Below are positions 17,101 through 25,936 of a DNA stretch of 41,346 bases, in pieces; the stretch's first letter is position 1; the number at the start of each line of letters is the position of its first letter. The DNA lies in NCBI GenBank assembly GCA_041658725.1, contig JBAZZQ010000037.1, positions 1-41,346 of the forward strand. Reading direction: 5' to 3'. The notes under the pieces are model-generated. The model was not told the DNA's origin. It made no database searches and was given only the letters and a program-made list of their open reading frames with translations. The stretch comes from JBAZZQ01 sp041658725. Its GTDB lineage: Bacteria > Planctomycetota > Phycisphaerae > JAAYCJ01. The position numbers and the translations under genes are program-made.

Positions 17101-20100
17101 GTCCATGTAGGTCTTTGGTGCCGTTACCATGATGGTATTGGTCCGATCGTCGGACATGACGGTATAGGGAGTCTTGGTCAGACCTCTGGCCTGTGTAATC
17201 TGCTTGAGCATCTCCTGAATTTGGGGAACAATCTGGACGGCTCGGGCATTTTTTAAGGGGCGAATTTTGAACTCGGTGGGTGGGGCCTTTTCCTGTGCGT
17301 CCAGTTGGGCGATCATCGGGCTTATTTCACTCATCACATCGGACGGCGCGGAGACAATAATGGAATTGGTGACCAAATCGGGGGTGAGGGTGACGGGAGG
17401 ATATCCTTTGGGCAAGGGACGGTTGGAGAAAATTTTTCCGACGACATCGGCCAGATCGGACGCCCTGGCATTTTTCAAAGAGAAAATTTTAACTTCGGGT
17501 TTTGGCGTGGTGGTTTGGATAAGGTTCAGGAGCTGCTGGATCAGCTCGTAATCCTCCGGGGAGGCATTGATGATCAGCGCGTTTTGATCGGGAATGGTGG
17601 TAATTTCCACATTGCCTTTGATTTGTCCGGCGAGGGTTTGAAGCTCCTTGGTGGCGGTCGTGGATAATGTTGCTTCCGGCGAGGCCAAAACCGGACCCTT
17701 TTGGACGATTGTTTTCGGGAAGCGTTTAAATTCTTCCTGCGGGGCCGGAGCGGTGGTAGTTGTTTTTTCCGGACCGAGTACAGGGCGATTTTCTTTCGGT
17801 GAAGGTTTGAGCATTTGCCGGAGCAATTTCAGAGGCATGGGCTGGGAAGTGGGTGGATTTCTGGTTGAACTCAGTGCCAGGGTAAGATTACAGATTAAAA
17901 GATTCGCTTCGTCGGACAAATTGGGAAGATAGTTTATGGGTAACGAACGGGAACTGCGGCCTGCGGGTAAAAGTTGTTCGAGAATCTTCTTGGCCTGCTC
18001 GGGATCAAGATTTTTTAAAGGGACAATGAACATTCTCCGCTCACCGGAGGGTCGAACCGCTTCGAGTCGCTCGACCAGTGTTTTGACCTGCTCAAACTGG
18101 GTGGTAGTTCCGGCGACAATAAGGCTATTTGTATATTTATCGAAGGTAATGGCCACATTCTGCGCAGGAACTTTTCTTTGCTGGGCGAGGGAATTTTCCG
18201 CCTGCTGCATCACGGTCTGGATCATGGGGGCGACCTGGTCGGCCTTTGCGGTTTTGAGGGTAAGCAGATGAACTCCCACTCCAGCGCCTTCTGGTTTATC
18301 GACAGCGGCGATGACCGCTTCAATGTCCTGGACCTGCAACTTGGACCCCTTGACGATGAGGCTGTTGGTCGTCAGATCGGAGGAAACACTTAACTCGGCG
18401 GGTGTGCCGCCCAGTATGAGCTGCCCGGGTTGCGGCTGCGCGTTTCGTCGGCCCCGACCACCTCCTCGGAAAAGATCGGTGATCATTTGGGCCACGATGT
18501 CGGCCCGAGCGTAATTGAGTTTGTAAATTTTTATGTTTCCGGTCTCGGGCTGGTCCATTTCCGAGATGAATTGTTCAATGGTTTGAAAATCGCGTGGTTC
18601 GGCACGTACGACGACGGAATTGATTTGCGCGACGGGTAATGCCCGAATTCTTCTGACCGCGACGGCGGCGGGCGATTGTTGGGTTCGCCCGGTGCGTGGT
18701 CTTGCCGCGGAAGGACTTCCCGGAGGTTGGGGTTGCCCAGCAGGTTGTGCCTGCGGTTGCGGAGCCGGCTGAGGTTGACCGGGCGCCGCTTCGTTAAACA
18801 AGGCTTCCAATTCCAGTGCCACGTCGGAGGGGCTGGCGAATTTGAGGGCATAGATTTTGAATTGGACATCTTCGCGCATATCGGTGGTCAACGTCGTGAT
18901 CGACTTGTCGATTTCATCAATCTCTTTGGGTTTGCCTCGGATAATCAGGGTGTTATTTATTTTATCGACCCCGATGGTCACCGTGGAATTCGCCGGCTGG
19001 GAGGAGGTTAAGCTGCCGCTGGTCCTGGTGCCTTGCTCCATAAAGGTTTCCAACCCCTGTTTGGTGTTGGATAAATTTACATCGAGGAGTTTCACTTTCG
19101 TCCCGGAAATTTGCGGAACTATAACGCTGAGCATCTGGGAGAGTCTTTCGGCAGAGACCTTGTAAATAGGTCTGATGGCGATAATTTCGGGTACCTGCCG
19201 GGCCATTGTATCGATCTGTTCGGCCAGTTGCTTGACGCGTTCGATTTGCTTGGGTTGTCCGGTCACAATGAGATAATTTCCGGTATCCGATGGCTGGATG
19301 GTTGGGACGTTCTTTCCTCCCGTCACGGACATCATGGAATCAATCTGGTCGGCCACTTCACTAGCCACGGCGGTTTTGAGAGTGATAAAGACTACGTTGG
19401 TAGATCCCAATTCCGCAGGGGCGGCATGATCCATGTTTTTGATCAGTTGCGAGATCGCTTCAATATAGGAAGCGCCTCCACTGATAAAGAGGGTATTGCT
19501 CCAGGGGTCGGAAACGACCCTGAGGGTCGGATCTTTTGCGGCATAAAGGTCATTGATCGTTTTCAAGGCATCGTCGGACTGGGCGAAATTAAGTTTGAAA
19601 ATTTTGATTTCATTGCTGGAGTGAATTTTTTCGTCCAATTCCCCGATCAAACGGATAGCTTCATCGACCGCGGGTTTGCCGCCGGTAACGAGGATGCTGT
19701 TGGCCTGGGCGTTGGTGGAAATTTGAATTCGAGGTTCTCCAGTGGGCATCCGTCTGTTGGCGAAAGTTCCATTTACCGCGGCGGCGAGTTGATCGACATT
19801 GGCGTATTTTACCGCGACAATCTGGGTGCTATTACGGTCCGTCACTCCCGACTTGAGGTCATTAATGATTTTTTCGATCCGTTCAAATTTATCGGGTGGC
19901 GCCGCGACGATCAATGTTTTTGAGGCGGGGTCCGCGGCGAAGGTTATGTCCGGCTGTCTTGGGAAGATCGCCTGGAGGCTGGCAACGATTCGATTAACAT
20001 CGATATCTTCGAGACGGTAGGTTTTTATGGTGGGTAACCCATTTCCGGATTTTGCGGATTCATCGAGTTGCTGGAGAAGAGATTTTAAATCTTCCAGCTC

Positions 20101-21681
20101 ATTTCCAGAGGCCCAGGTAATGACGGAATTGCTGAGCGTATCTGGGGCGGCAGGCAGTGGGCGTCCACCTTTTTGCTGGAAGAAAGGAATGAGGATGGAC
20201 TGAAAGATCGTGTCCACCCGTGCGTTGACCATGGGAATGACCCGGACGCGGGAGGTTACGGTAGGCTGGTCAAGCGTTTTGATAAGTTTTTCGGCCTGAT
20301 CGACCAGTGTTCGGGAACCGGCCAGGATGATCGATTTGCTGGCTTCATCTCCCTGAATGGAAAGAGGTTGGGCATTTCTTCCTCCCGTAACGCCCTGGGC
20401 CCGCTGCTTGACGCTCTCGTTGAGCAGCTGTGTCATGACCTGAATGGACCCATATTGGATGGGAACTCTTTCCGCCGTGATATTTCCGACATCTTCCTGC
20501 TTGTCGAGCATATCAACCAGTTTGGAGATTTGATCGATCGTCCCTGAGCTTCCACGGACGACCAGAGTTCCAGTCATGTCATCGGAGAACATTTGAAAAT
20601 TATCGCCGGCCCCTCCTCCCGACGTGCGCACAAAATTGGGCGATCCCCTCATGCCCGGTTGCCCGAGCTGCATATTTCCTGGTCCGACCACTCCTCCTCC
20701 TCCGCCGCCTGGGGGAATGACCGAACGGACGATTCGGTCAAGCGCGCTGGGTTGGATAAATTTTGGTTTAAATATTTTTACGGCCAGTCCGACATCATTT
20801 ATTTTGAGTTCGGAGTCCAATTTTTTGGCCAGAGTGATGACCTTCCTGGCCATGGAAGCCAAGGCAACGATCTGCATCTGATTTGGGGTTTTCCATGCGG
20901 CGAGTTTTACTTCATTGACAGGCAGGGCCTCGGCGAGGAGGTTTGTCAATTCCTCGGCGGAAAGATTACCGACGCTGAAAAAGACTCTCACGACCTGATT
21001 TGGAGGCGTATCGGACGACAAAAAGCTTTCAGTGGTGATAAAATCCGTAACGCTTGCCCGCAGGACATCGGGGAACTTTCCGATTTGCAGATGCCCATCG
21101 GTTCGAATGAGAACGACTCCTTTTTCCTTGAGGAGAATATTCAGTTCCTCAATGGCTTCATTCGTGGTCATTTTTTTTCTGTTGAAATAGGTGAGGTTTC
21201 CAGGAATATTTCGATCACCCAGGATGGGCAGACCGGTGATCCGTTCGATGAAATCAAAAATGGAGGAATAGGGAGCATTGGTAAAGGAGAACTGAATTCC
21301 CTTCACCCCGGCCGGCAGCGTGGTCGGAATCGCGACGGGTGTCGGAGAAACGGCCACCGGCGCAGGAAGAGAAACGGGTTGAGCGCTATTGGCCTGCGCG
21401 GGAGGTGTGAGACTTTTTTGCGATCTTAGGATTTTTCTTAACTGCTCGATATTCGGAGCGGGAAGGTTTGTTTGTGCCGCCGGCATTGTGGGCGCGGTCG
21501 TTGTCGGTCGCATTCCAGGCGGTCTCAAACCATGGCGTCGTATTCCCGGGGTTCTTGTCGGCGATCTAAACGTCGGCCTGGTCGTCGCAGTCGTATTCTG
21601 GGCGAATGTTTCGTTGACCCCAAAAATCGCGACCCCCATACACGCAAGCCGGATACACAATGAGATGCGGTTATATCTCAT
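14152..21681 (-). CDS. gspD: Giant type II secretion secretin (GspD-like) with ~22 N-domain modules
   Basis: 2509 residues, about four times a normal GspD. It has a signal peptide (~1-27, ending in TFAQ), a Pro/Thr-rich linker (~28-125) and an N0 domain (~128-206). About 22 consecutive secretin N1-type modules follow (~210-2175), each of the form 'V.LK.A.A..V...I...F' then 'D..TNSLIV.A....F..I..LI..LD'. One module near the middle is broken by a long Pro/Thr-rich insert. The C-terminal channel domain (~2178-2422) begins VLIQAMIIEI and carries the secretin signature VPFLGDIPFIG and ELLIVLTPKI. A ~85-residue tail follows. AAGGAG upstream supports ATG 21681. The frame is open throughout. Ordinary GspD has N0-N3, so this should form a much longer periplasmic tube. 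Confidence 0.93.
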   Translation of the reverse strand: MRYNRISLCIRLACMGVAIFGVNETFAQNTTATTRPTFRSPTRTPGIRRHGLRPPGMRPTTTAPTMPAAQTNLPAPNIEQLRKILRSQKSLTPPAQANSAQPVSLPAPVAVSPTPVAIPTTLPAGVKGIQFSFTNAPYSSIFDFIERITGLPILGDRNIPGNLTYFNRKKMTTNEAIEELNILLKEKGVVLIRTDGHLQIGKFPDVLRASVTDFITTESFLSSDTPPNQVVRVFFSVGNLSAEELTNLLAEALPVNEVKLAAWKTPNQMQIVALASMARKVITLAKKLDSELKINDVGLAVKIFKPKFIQPSALDRIVRSVIPPGGGGGGVVGPGNMQLGQPGMRGSPNFVRTSGGGAGDNFQMFSDDMTGTLVVRGSSGTIDQISKLVDMLDKQEDVGNITAERVPIQYGSIQVMTQLLNESVKQRAQGVTGGRNAQPLSIQGDEASKSIILAGSRTLVDQAEKLIKTLDQPTVTSRVRVIPMVNARVDTIFQSILIPFFQQKGGRPLPAAPDTLSNSVITWASGNELEDLKSLLQQLDESAKSGNGLPTIKTYRLEDIDVNRIVASLQAIFPRQPDITFAADPASKTLIVAAPPDKFERIEKIINDLKSGVTDRNSTQIVAVKYANVDQLAAAVNGTFANRRMPTGEPRIQISTNAQANSILVTGGKPAVDEAIRLIGELDEKIHSSNEIKIFKLNFAQSDDALKTINDLYAAKDPTLRVVSDPWSNTLFISGGASYIEAISQLIKNMDHAAPAELGSTNVVFITLKTAVASEVADQIDSMMSVTGGKNVPTIQPSDTGNYLIVTGQPKQIERVKQLAEQIDTMARQVPEIIAIRPIYKVSAERLSQMLSVIVPQISGTKVKLLDVNLSNTKQGLETFMEQGTRTSGSLTSSQPANSTVTIGVDKINNTLIIRGKPKEIDEIDKSITTLTTDMREDVQFKIYALKFASPSDVALELEALFNEAAPGQPQPAPQPQAQPAGQPQPPGSPSAARPRTGRTQQSPAAVAVRRIRALPVAQINSVVVRAEPRDFQTIEQFISEMDQPETGNIKIYKLNYARADIVAQMITDLFRGGGRGRRNAQPQPGQLILGGTPAELSVSSDLTTNSLIVKGSKLQVQDIEAVIAAVDKPEGAGVGVHLLTLKTAKADQVAPMIQTVMQQAENSLAQQRKVPAQNVAITFDKYTNSLIVAGTTTQFEQVKTLVERLEAVRPSGERRMFIVPLKNLDPEQAKKILEQLLPAGRSSRSLPINYLPNLSDEANLLICNLTLALSSTRNPPTSQPMPLKLLRQMLKPSPKENRPVLGPEKTTTTAPAPQEEFKRFPKTIVQKGPVLASPEATLSTTATKELQTLAGQIKGNVEITTIPDQNALIINASPEDYELIQQLLNLIQTTTPKPEVKIFSLKNARASDLADVVGKIFSNRPLPKGYPPVTLTPDLVTNSIIVSAPSDVMSEISPMIAQLDAQEKAPPTEFKIRPLKNARAVQIVPQIQEMLKQITQARGLTKTPYTVMSDDRTNTIMVTAPKTYMDQIEQLITTLDTVPFFATSEMEIVRLKKADADALGKILTDLTVQKPTQGGAGTEMLNRLKVVMEHAGEKGTLDLEKPIKIIPDKPSQSILILSTPDNNRILRHIATILDTVPLAEDVRVRVYPLKSADAQEIQKTLADIFSKGEKLTKVPGTAHNEGVPTNTTGQALVYSVSIAADKASNTVIASGQETSLALIEVLIGQLDQQQSGILYPIRTIGLKNGVAKDLSKLIQEMTDARTSRVKDLGDDRAAKRGKSVILADERMNALLVSAGPEDFDMIVALVKKLDYAPTPGSEPVLIHLINIDATTAGEMLDKFFKERTQVKLPPTQTQPGFPPSVPVIIPEPRSNTLIVSAGTSTLKEIRMIVKKLDTMTITKKMQIAVVPLKSADAGELATAIMQVMNPTKDQAGLKQAVILEFIRHTPEGQTLFQRALKDQVFIYGEKATNLLIAVAPQDTIELIRSLAENIDAQAPSLEIKAFALINADATQMKKTIEELLTGKGGKGGGGGGGTTSAPSLSLAGEAGGEATAGQRENLAVTADTRTNSLLVSATPGYMKLAEKVIRQLDAAAVKQLQTEVITLKNGDADTIQTAVTTLFKNQLELLQTAYGKEGIAPERLMEQQVNIVADNTTRKLILQASPRYFTTVRKIIDELDIAPSQVLIQAMIIEISLTGRIEYGFEAVSQDMAFTKNQTAPGIGPGRDIVIGTDVGAAGSGAGGVVFSIHSEDFNLLLRALNTDGKTTVISRPQILARDNTESTLQIGQSVPVPTGTVSSGITGNLSTSISYQKVGVILKVTPHINSEGYINLKVAPEVSSISNSSVQIAQGLNATIINEDKLETNVTIKDGETVVIGGLITKRRSHSETKVPFLGDIPFIGHAFKSVSDEDTRSELLIVLTPKIADSVEKARSLSEEERDMMQLLPREVRESQLMGKLRQVYDEEGIPTSLPATQPGQEDEYNEIQKGVPLFGKPKCYDQLWKSLQRTCDQ

Positions 21682-21786
21682 AGATCGATCTCCTTACCAT
21701 ATCGTACTTGCGATCCTTCATCGTTCGTTTTTGCATGTCTCTATTTTCTCTATAACGGCGAAATTTGCCAGCAAATTTATATTAAT

Positions 21787-22809
21787 TTAATATTCTTTGC
21801 GGTTTTTATAGGCCCCAAATAACTCGGGCATCGCCTCGGTGGTCAAGGGGGCTGCCTGATCAATGTTTCTCCCAATTTCCACGTACAGGATTTTTCCGGC
21901 CTGATCCTTCAAAATAACTCCGAGTGGATGAACAAACAGGATTGTCATTTGGTTTCCCAGTTGGTCATCAATTTTATACCAATCGGCGCCGGTTTGGTTT
22001 CGGACATAAGCGCCGCTTACATTACCGAGGACGGTTGTCCCAACGACGTCTCCCGGTCGCCCGTTGGGATTGGGGGGATTGACGGGTAGCTGGTATGGAG
22101 GAGGCGTAGTGGGTCTTACTAGCGAGGGTGGAGGTGTAGAAATCCTGGGGGGTATCGGAAGTGGAGGTTCATAGGGCTGAAAGATATTCCGGGCTGTAAT
22201 CGGGGCGTAGATGGAACTCAATTCGGTCGCGATAGGCTGAACGGTGATATCCGGATGAGTGGTAACCGGATTCTTTATCTCCATAAGGGGTATTACAGGG
22301 ACAATGGATTCGATACGGCAACCGGTGAATGATAATGTGTCACCTTTGCCTTCGGGATTAATAGCAAAGCCTGTGATTTTGACGTTATAGGGTTCTTTGT
22401 AAAATAACTGGAGAAATTTGGCGATCTGCGAGAGAGTTCCCCGGCCGGAAAGATTGATGGCCACCGTGGCGAACCCGTCGGATTTTTTCATGCTGGTCGG
22501 CGCGGGTTGTTGGGAAACATTCAAACCGGCCGCTCCGGTCAACGCGGTTATCCGTTTTCCTAACAGGAGAATTGCCTTGTCAGGATTGTCACTGAGGCTG
22601 CGCTCGCTGAATTTTCGCCAATCCCCGATGCGGCGATCTTTTGATTTGAGGGTACGTTCCTTTTCATCGATGCTTCTCTGTTTTGACGCGATCTGTTCAT
22701 TCACCTCTGTTAAGGGGGCCAGAAAGACGGTCTTAATGACCAGATGCCCCATGCCCAGAGCCAGGGCAGACCCGACGACGATCGTTAATATTCGTTCTCG
22801 TTTATTCAT
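21787..22809 (-). CDS. gspM: GspM/PilO-like inner-membrane protein fused to a GspC/PilP-like domain
   Basis: 340 residues. A short cytosolic N-terminus and one membrane helix (~9-30) precede a coiled-coil (EQIASKQRSIDEKERTLKSK) and a ferredoxin-like domain (~75-165) typical of GspM/PilO. Then comes ARNIFQPYEPP, resembling the motif that opens GspC/PilP homology regions. A Pro-rich linker (~213-245) leads to a small beta domain (VVGTTVLGNVSGAYVR...WYKIDDQLGN...GVILKDQAGK) like the PilP/GspC HR domain that contacts secretin N0. No separate gspC is present, so one protein probably does both jobs. ATG 22809 starts 3 nt after the gspL stop. The fusion reading comes from motif resemblance. Confidence 0.75.
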   Translation of the reverse strand: MNKRERILTIVVGSALALGMGHLVIKTVFLAPLTEVNEQIASKQRSIDEKERTLKSKDRRIGDWRKFSERSLSDNPDKAILLLGKRITALTGAAGLNVSQQPAPTSMKKSDGFATVAINLSGRGTLSQIAKFLQLFYKEPYNVKITGFAINPEGKGDTLSFTGCRIESIVPVIPLMEIKNPVTTHPDITVQPIATELSSIYAPITARNIFQPYEPPLPIPPRISTPPPSLVRPTTPPPYQLPVNPPNPNGRPGDVVGTTVLGNVSGAYVRNQTGADWYKIDDQLGNQMTILFVHPLGVILKDQAGKILYVEIGRNIDQAAPLTTEAMPELFGAYKNRKEY

Positions 22810-22812
22810 AGG

Positions 22813-24435
22813 TTATCGTTTGACCTCGGCAGGATTTGCAGGTGTGTTAAGATTTTTAGGAAATTTGACTTTGGCGGTTTCCGCCGGCGAAAGAGGAACA
22901 CTCTTATTTACACGCATATCTCTTAAAGAGGATATGAAACCCGCCGGATGTATGATTTTATCAATATCGATTTTGGGTATGGACGGAGTCGTCGAAGTGG
23001 TTAGTTTTGCCGCAGTCAGGTTGATTTTAAAGCTTTCCGGATACGGGCCTGATACGGTACTCTTCGGACCGGGGGCAACTTTGTATTTTCCTTTATCCAC
23101 CAAGTCCCCTTCAATTTGTTCGATGATAGGCCGGGATTTCGCCAGACCATCTATCGTGATATTGACCATCATATCCTTATCTCGACCCTCCGCCAACGAG
23201 ATACGCTTGAGATAAACCATATTCGCGGGAGGAAGCAGATCGGTCAGGTTTCGGAGTTGATCAAGCCAATTCACTTTCTTGTCAGACCAGCTCTGAATTT
23301 GATTAACCTGGATGGAAAACTTTTTGAACGTGGAAAGCTCCTTATCAAGTTTGTTGCTTCTATCCACCAAACCGTTGTACTCATCTTTTCGTTCCGTGAC
23401 CAGGCTGCGGGTATAGAGAAAACCCAAAAGCATAAGTGCGGCCAAGGCGGCGACACCGAGTCGAATGTATCGGGCGCGAACGGCCTGCGGGTCCACGGCC
23501 CGTTTTGGGAAGAGGAAATCAAACTGTTCCTGCCTGGGCCGAAACATGCCGCAGGCCGAACCTAAGGCGATGCTGAATGCGATCCCATCGTCGCCTGACC
23601 CTGGTAATTCGAAGATTTTTACCGGCAGGGCCAACTGTGAAGCCGCGAGCGGCGCGAATTCTTTTTCCCAGCCGGTGCTTCCGGCAATCAGGATTTGCTG
23701 TGGACGATTCGTTTGAGCGCCGGTGAGATAATTCTGGGCTTGCAGGGTTCGCTTAATCTGCAAGATCGCTTGTTGCAGAAAAGTTTCCTTCACCAGTGCC
23801 GGTTCCTTGCGTCCTTCTCCCAATCCGATACTTCGGGAGAAAAGCACCTGGCCGGTGGGAGAAAACAATTCGATTTCCAATTCGTGTTGATTCAAGTTGA
23901 TGAAAAGGGTGACCATTGCGTCCAGGAAATTTCCTTCCCGTGCGGCCAGGAAGTTGGTATATGGCCGCAATCCGATTCGCCGGATCGTCAACCCCGCGGC
24001 GCGCGAAACGTGCCGGAGAAAATCGGTATATTCCGTTTTGACCGCGGCGGCCATAAGACCTGTGACTTTTCCGTTGTCGTTGCGTTTGGTAATAATGTAA
24101 TCGACGACAGATTCTTCGATGGCAAATGGAAGTTCCTGGGCCAACTGGAATCGCACGAGATTAGCGACCTGGTCTTCGGGACTAGCGGGGATATCCAACT
24201 GGTGGATAAAAGCCCGATCCATTCCGACGGTATAAACGACCCCCGCGGCACGGATGTTATGCTTCAGTAAGAGTTCTTTGACGAATGCCCCGAATTGTGC
24301 AGCGTCTTCCAAAGCCAGGTCCGGACCGATTTGTTCGGTGACGGCATGAAGGACTTTTACCGTTCCCGCGCCCGTTCGTTCTTTGCAAAAGGCTAAGAGC
24401 CTAATATAGTTTTTGTCCCAGTCAATCGCGAGCAT
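22813..24435 (-). CDS. gspL: GspL-type platform protein (PilM-PilN architecture)
   Basis: 540 residues from ATG 24435, one nucleotide after the gspK stop (TAA-C-ATG); an upstream in-frame ATG at 24474 lies inside gspK. Residues ~1-300 are a PilM-like actin-fold cytosolic domain (MLAIDWDKNYIRLL opening; ILIAGSTGW). One membrane helix follows (~326-345, VAALAALMLLGFLYT). The remainder is a PilN-like periplasmic part with a coiled-coil (NKLDKELSTFKKF) and the common segment WLDQLRNLTDLLPPANMVYLKRISL. In type II systems GspL links the GspE ATPase to the inner-membrane platform. Assignment is supported by both fold and operon position. Confidence 0.9.
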   Translation of the reverse strand: MLAIDWDKNYIRLLAFCKERTGAGTVKVLHAVTEQIGPDLALEDAAQFGAFVKELLLKHNIRAAGVVYTVGMDRAFIHQLDIPASPEDQVANLVRFQLAQELPFAIEESVVDYIITKRNDNGKVTGLMAAAVKTEYTDFLRHVSRAAGLTIRRIGLRPYTNFLAAREGNFLDAMVTLFINLNQHELEIELFSPTGQVLFSRSIGLGEGRKEPALVKETFLQQAILQIKRTLQAQNYLTGAQTNRPQQILIAGSTGWEKEFAPLAASQLALPVKIFELPGSGDDGIAFSIALGSACGMFRPRQEQFDFLFPKRAVDPQAVRARYIRLGVAALAALMLLGFLYTRSLVTERKDEYNGLVDRSNKLDKELSTFKKFSIQVNQIQSWSDKKVNWLDQLRNLTDLLPPANMVYLKRISLAEGRDKDMMVNITIDGLAKSRPIIEQIEGDLVDKGKYKVAPGPKSTVSGPYPESFKINLTAAKLTTSTTPSIPKIDIDKIIHPAGFISSLRDMRVNKSVPLSPAETAKVKFPKNLNTPANPAEVKR

Positions 24436-24436
24436 G

Positions 24437-25936
24437 TTATTGTTTAACAACAATTTTCGAATCTCCCAAATCAATTATATTATAAGCTTTACCTAGACTG
24501 GTCAGGTCCCGCCAGTATAAATATTGAATTTTTGTCAATTGGACCTCGAGGACAGTTTGAATTCTGGTCTGCAAGGCCTGTCGATCGCAGTACCCAAGTG
24601 AATCAATCATAAACTGGTAGGACCTTGCGGTAAACAGGGCGGCGACCTGGTTGAATTTTTTTGGACTGAGCGCATCCCGTTTGACGAGCCAGGCGATAGT
24701 CTTTTTATCCTGGGAATCCAACTGCCCCCGCGTGGAGATAATGGCGTCGATCTCGGATGGAGTGAGCCGTCCGATCGATGCCAGGACCACTCGCGGAGCG
24801 GTGTTGACATTAATTCTCCCGTAGACAAATCCATCGGGGCTTACATGTTTACCGGTCGTCAAAAGGTCCATGATCGCACCCATGTCGTCCCTGATAACCG
24901 GTGATTGCGTGGCGTTATCGTTCGTTGCGTTGTCATTGGTTACGTTATCGTTTGTCACGTTATCATTCGTAATGTTATCATCCGATTCGTTTTTTATCTT
25001 TCCGTTGCTGTCCATGACCAGCAAGGAGGCGGGGGAATTTCCGAAATCAGCGTTGGCGCTTTTTAGCTTTATGATGAAATCGATGATTTCCGGTCGTAAT
25101 TTGCCGTCCAGTATCAGTTTTAATTCAAGAGACGGGGTTTCCTGAATATTGATTCGAGGCATAAAAGGATCGCTGTCGGTAAATTCGGTATCTCGGCTGT
25201 ATATGGTAATATATGGATACAATCCACGATCCAATACTCCATCGCCGTTGTCGATGGGCAGGGACTTTTTTCCATCGTCTTCATTGGGGTCGAGGATGCC
25301 GTTGCGGTTCATGTCCTCTCCAAAGATAATCTGAGCGGTAAACCCTTTTACCAGGAGCAATTCTTCGATGGTATTGAGGGGCGCATTTTTGCACCGGTAC
25401 GGTTGGGGAAGGGCCATATAATACTCGTCTGTCGCCCCCCCACCGCTATCCGAAACATCTCCTCTCCAGACGAGAAGGTTGGCAGCCATTTCGGCAGTAA
25501 TACCGAGCAGATGTTTGAGTTGTTCCTCACTGGCGACGTTGATGTTTACTTTGCCGGCTTCATCGGTCACGCCGTAGCGAATAATATCCTGACTGTCGAG
25601 ATTGTATCCGACCAGGCTGTATCGCCAAATATTTTTTTGTTCCTGACGGTCGGTTTGGACCTCGACCGGCTGGTCCTTGAAGAGTTGGGGGTTGTTATAC
25701 CATAATTGATAATCGGCAAAGGATGTTCTCAGAAGCAGGGACGCCGATTCGATTCCGCTCATGGCACACTCCTGGGCCTGGTCCATGGCGGACTGTGCCT
25801 GGATGGCCGAATATTCGGCGCGGGTGGAAAAGCTAAACCCGATGGCCAGCATTCCGAGGAGCATCATCATCACCAGAACGAATGGGAGGATGATTCCTCG
25901 TTCGACTTTTCGGGTTGAACATCTTTTTTTAATCAT
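24437..25936 (-). CDS. gspK: Minor pseudopilin GspK
   Basis: 499 residues, the largest pseudopilin as expected for GspK. A basic leader ends in ERG, then the hydrophobic helix IILPFVLVMMMLLGMLAIGF. The usual Glu5 is absent (Phe), as is normal for GspK, which tips the pseudopilus. A helix-hairpin-helix-like region (KVNINVASEEQLKHLLGI) and a Ca2+-loop-like DMNRNGILDPNEDDG are visible. A five-unit NDNVT/NDNAT spacer lies around residues 315-340. The second half repeats the INVNTAPRVVLASIGRLTPSEIDAI motif. Its start overlaps the gspJ stop by 4 nt (ATGA). Confidence 0.92.
   Translation of the reverse strand: MIKKRCSTRKVERGIILPFVLVMMMLLGMLAIGFSFSTRAEYSAIQAQSAMDQAQECAMSGIESASLLLRTSFADYQLWYNNPQLFKDQPVEVQTDRQEQKNIWRYSLVGYNLDSQDIIRYGVTDEAGKVNINVASEEQLKHLLGITAEMAANLLVWRGDVSDSGGGATDEYYMALPQPYRCKNAPLNTIEELLLVKGFTAQIIFGEDMNRNGILDPNEDDGKKSLPIDNGDGVLDRGLYPYITIYSRDTEFTDSDPFMPRINIQETPSLELKLILDGKLRPEIIDFIIKLKSANADFGNSPASLLVMDSNGKIKNESDDNITNDNVTNDNVTNDNATNDNATQSPVIRDDMGAIMDLLTTGKHVSPDGFVYGRINVNTAPRVVLASIGRLTPSEIDAIISTRGQLDSQDKKTIAWLVKRDALSPKKFNQVAALFTARSYQFMIDSLGYCDRQALQTRIQTVLEVQLTKIQYLYWRDLTSLGKAYNIIDLGDSKIVVKQ
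24912..24986. repeat. Five 15-bp tandem repeats inside gspK
   Basis: Five in-frame 15-nt units (24912, 24927, 24942, 24957, 24972), each of the form RYGTTRTCRTYNGTN, encode the NDNVT/NDNAT spacer. Units differ by several bases. Length could vary by 5 residues without breaking the frame. Confidence 0.8.

Noticed and set aside
14188..21790. Long plus-strand open frames opposite the secretin gene (for example 19111-19923 and 20593-21429)
   Set aside because: They mirror the coding strand of a clearly conserved gene, lack ribosome sites and show no family motifs. They are antisense shadows.
24912..24986. CRISPR-like array from regular 15-nt repeats
   Set aside because: There are no spacers; the units are directly tandem, in frame and encode a protein linker in gspK.
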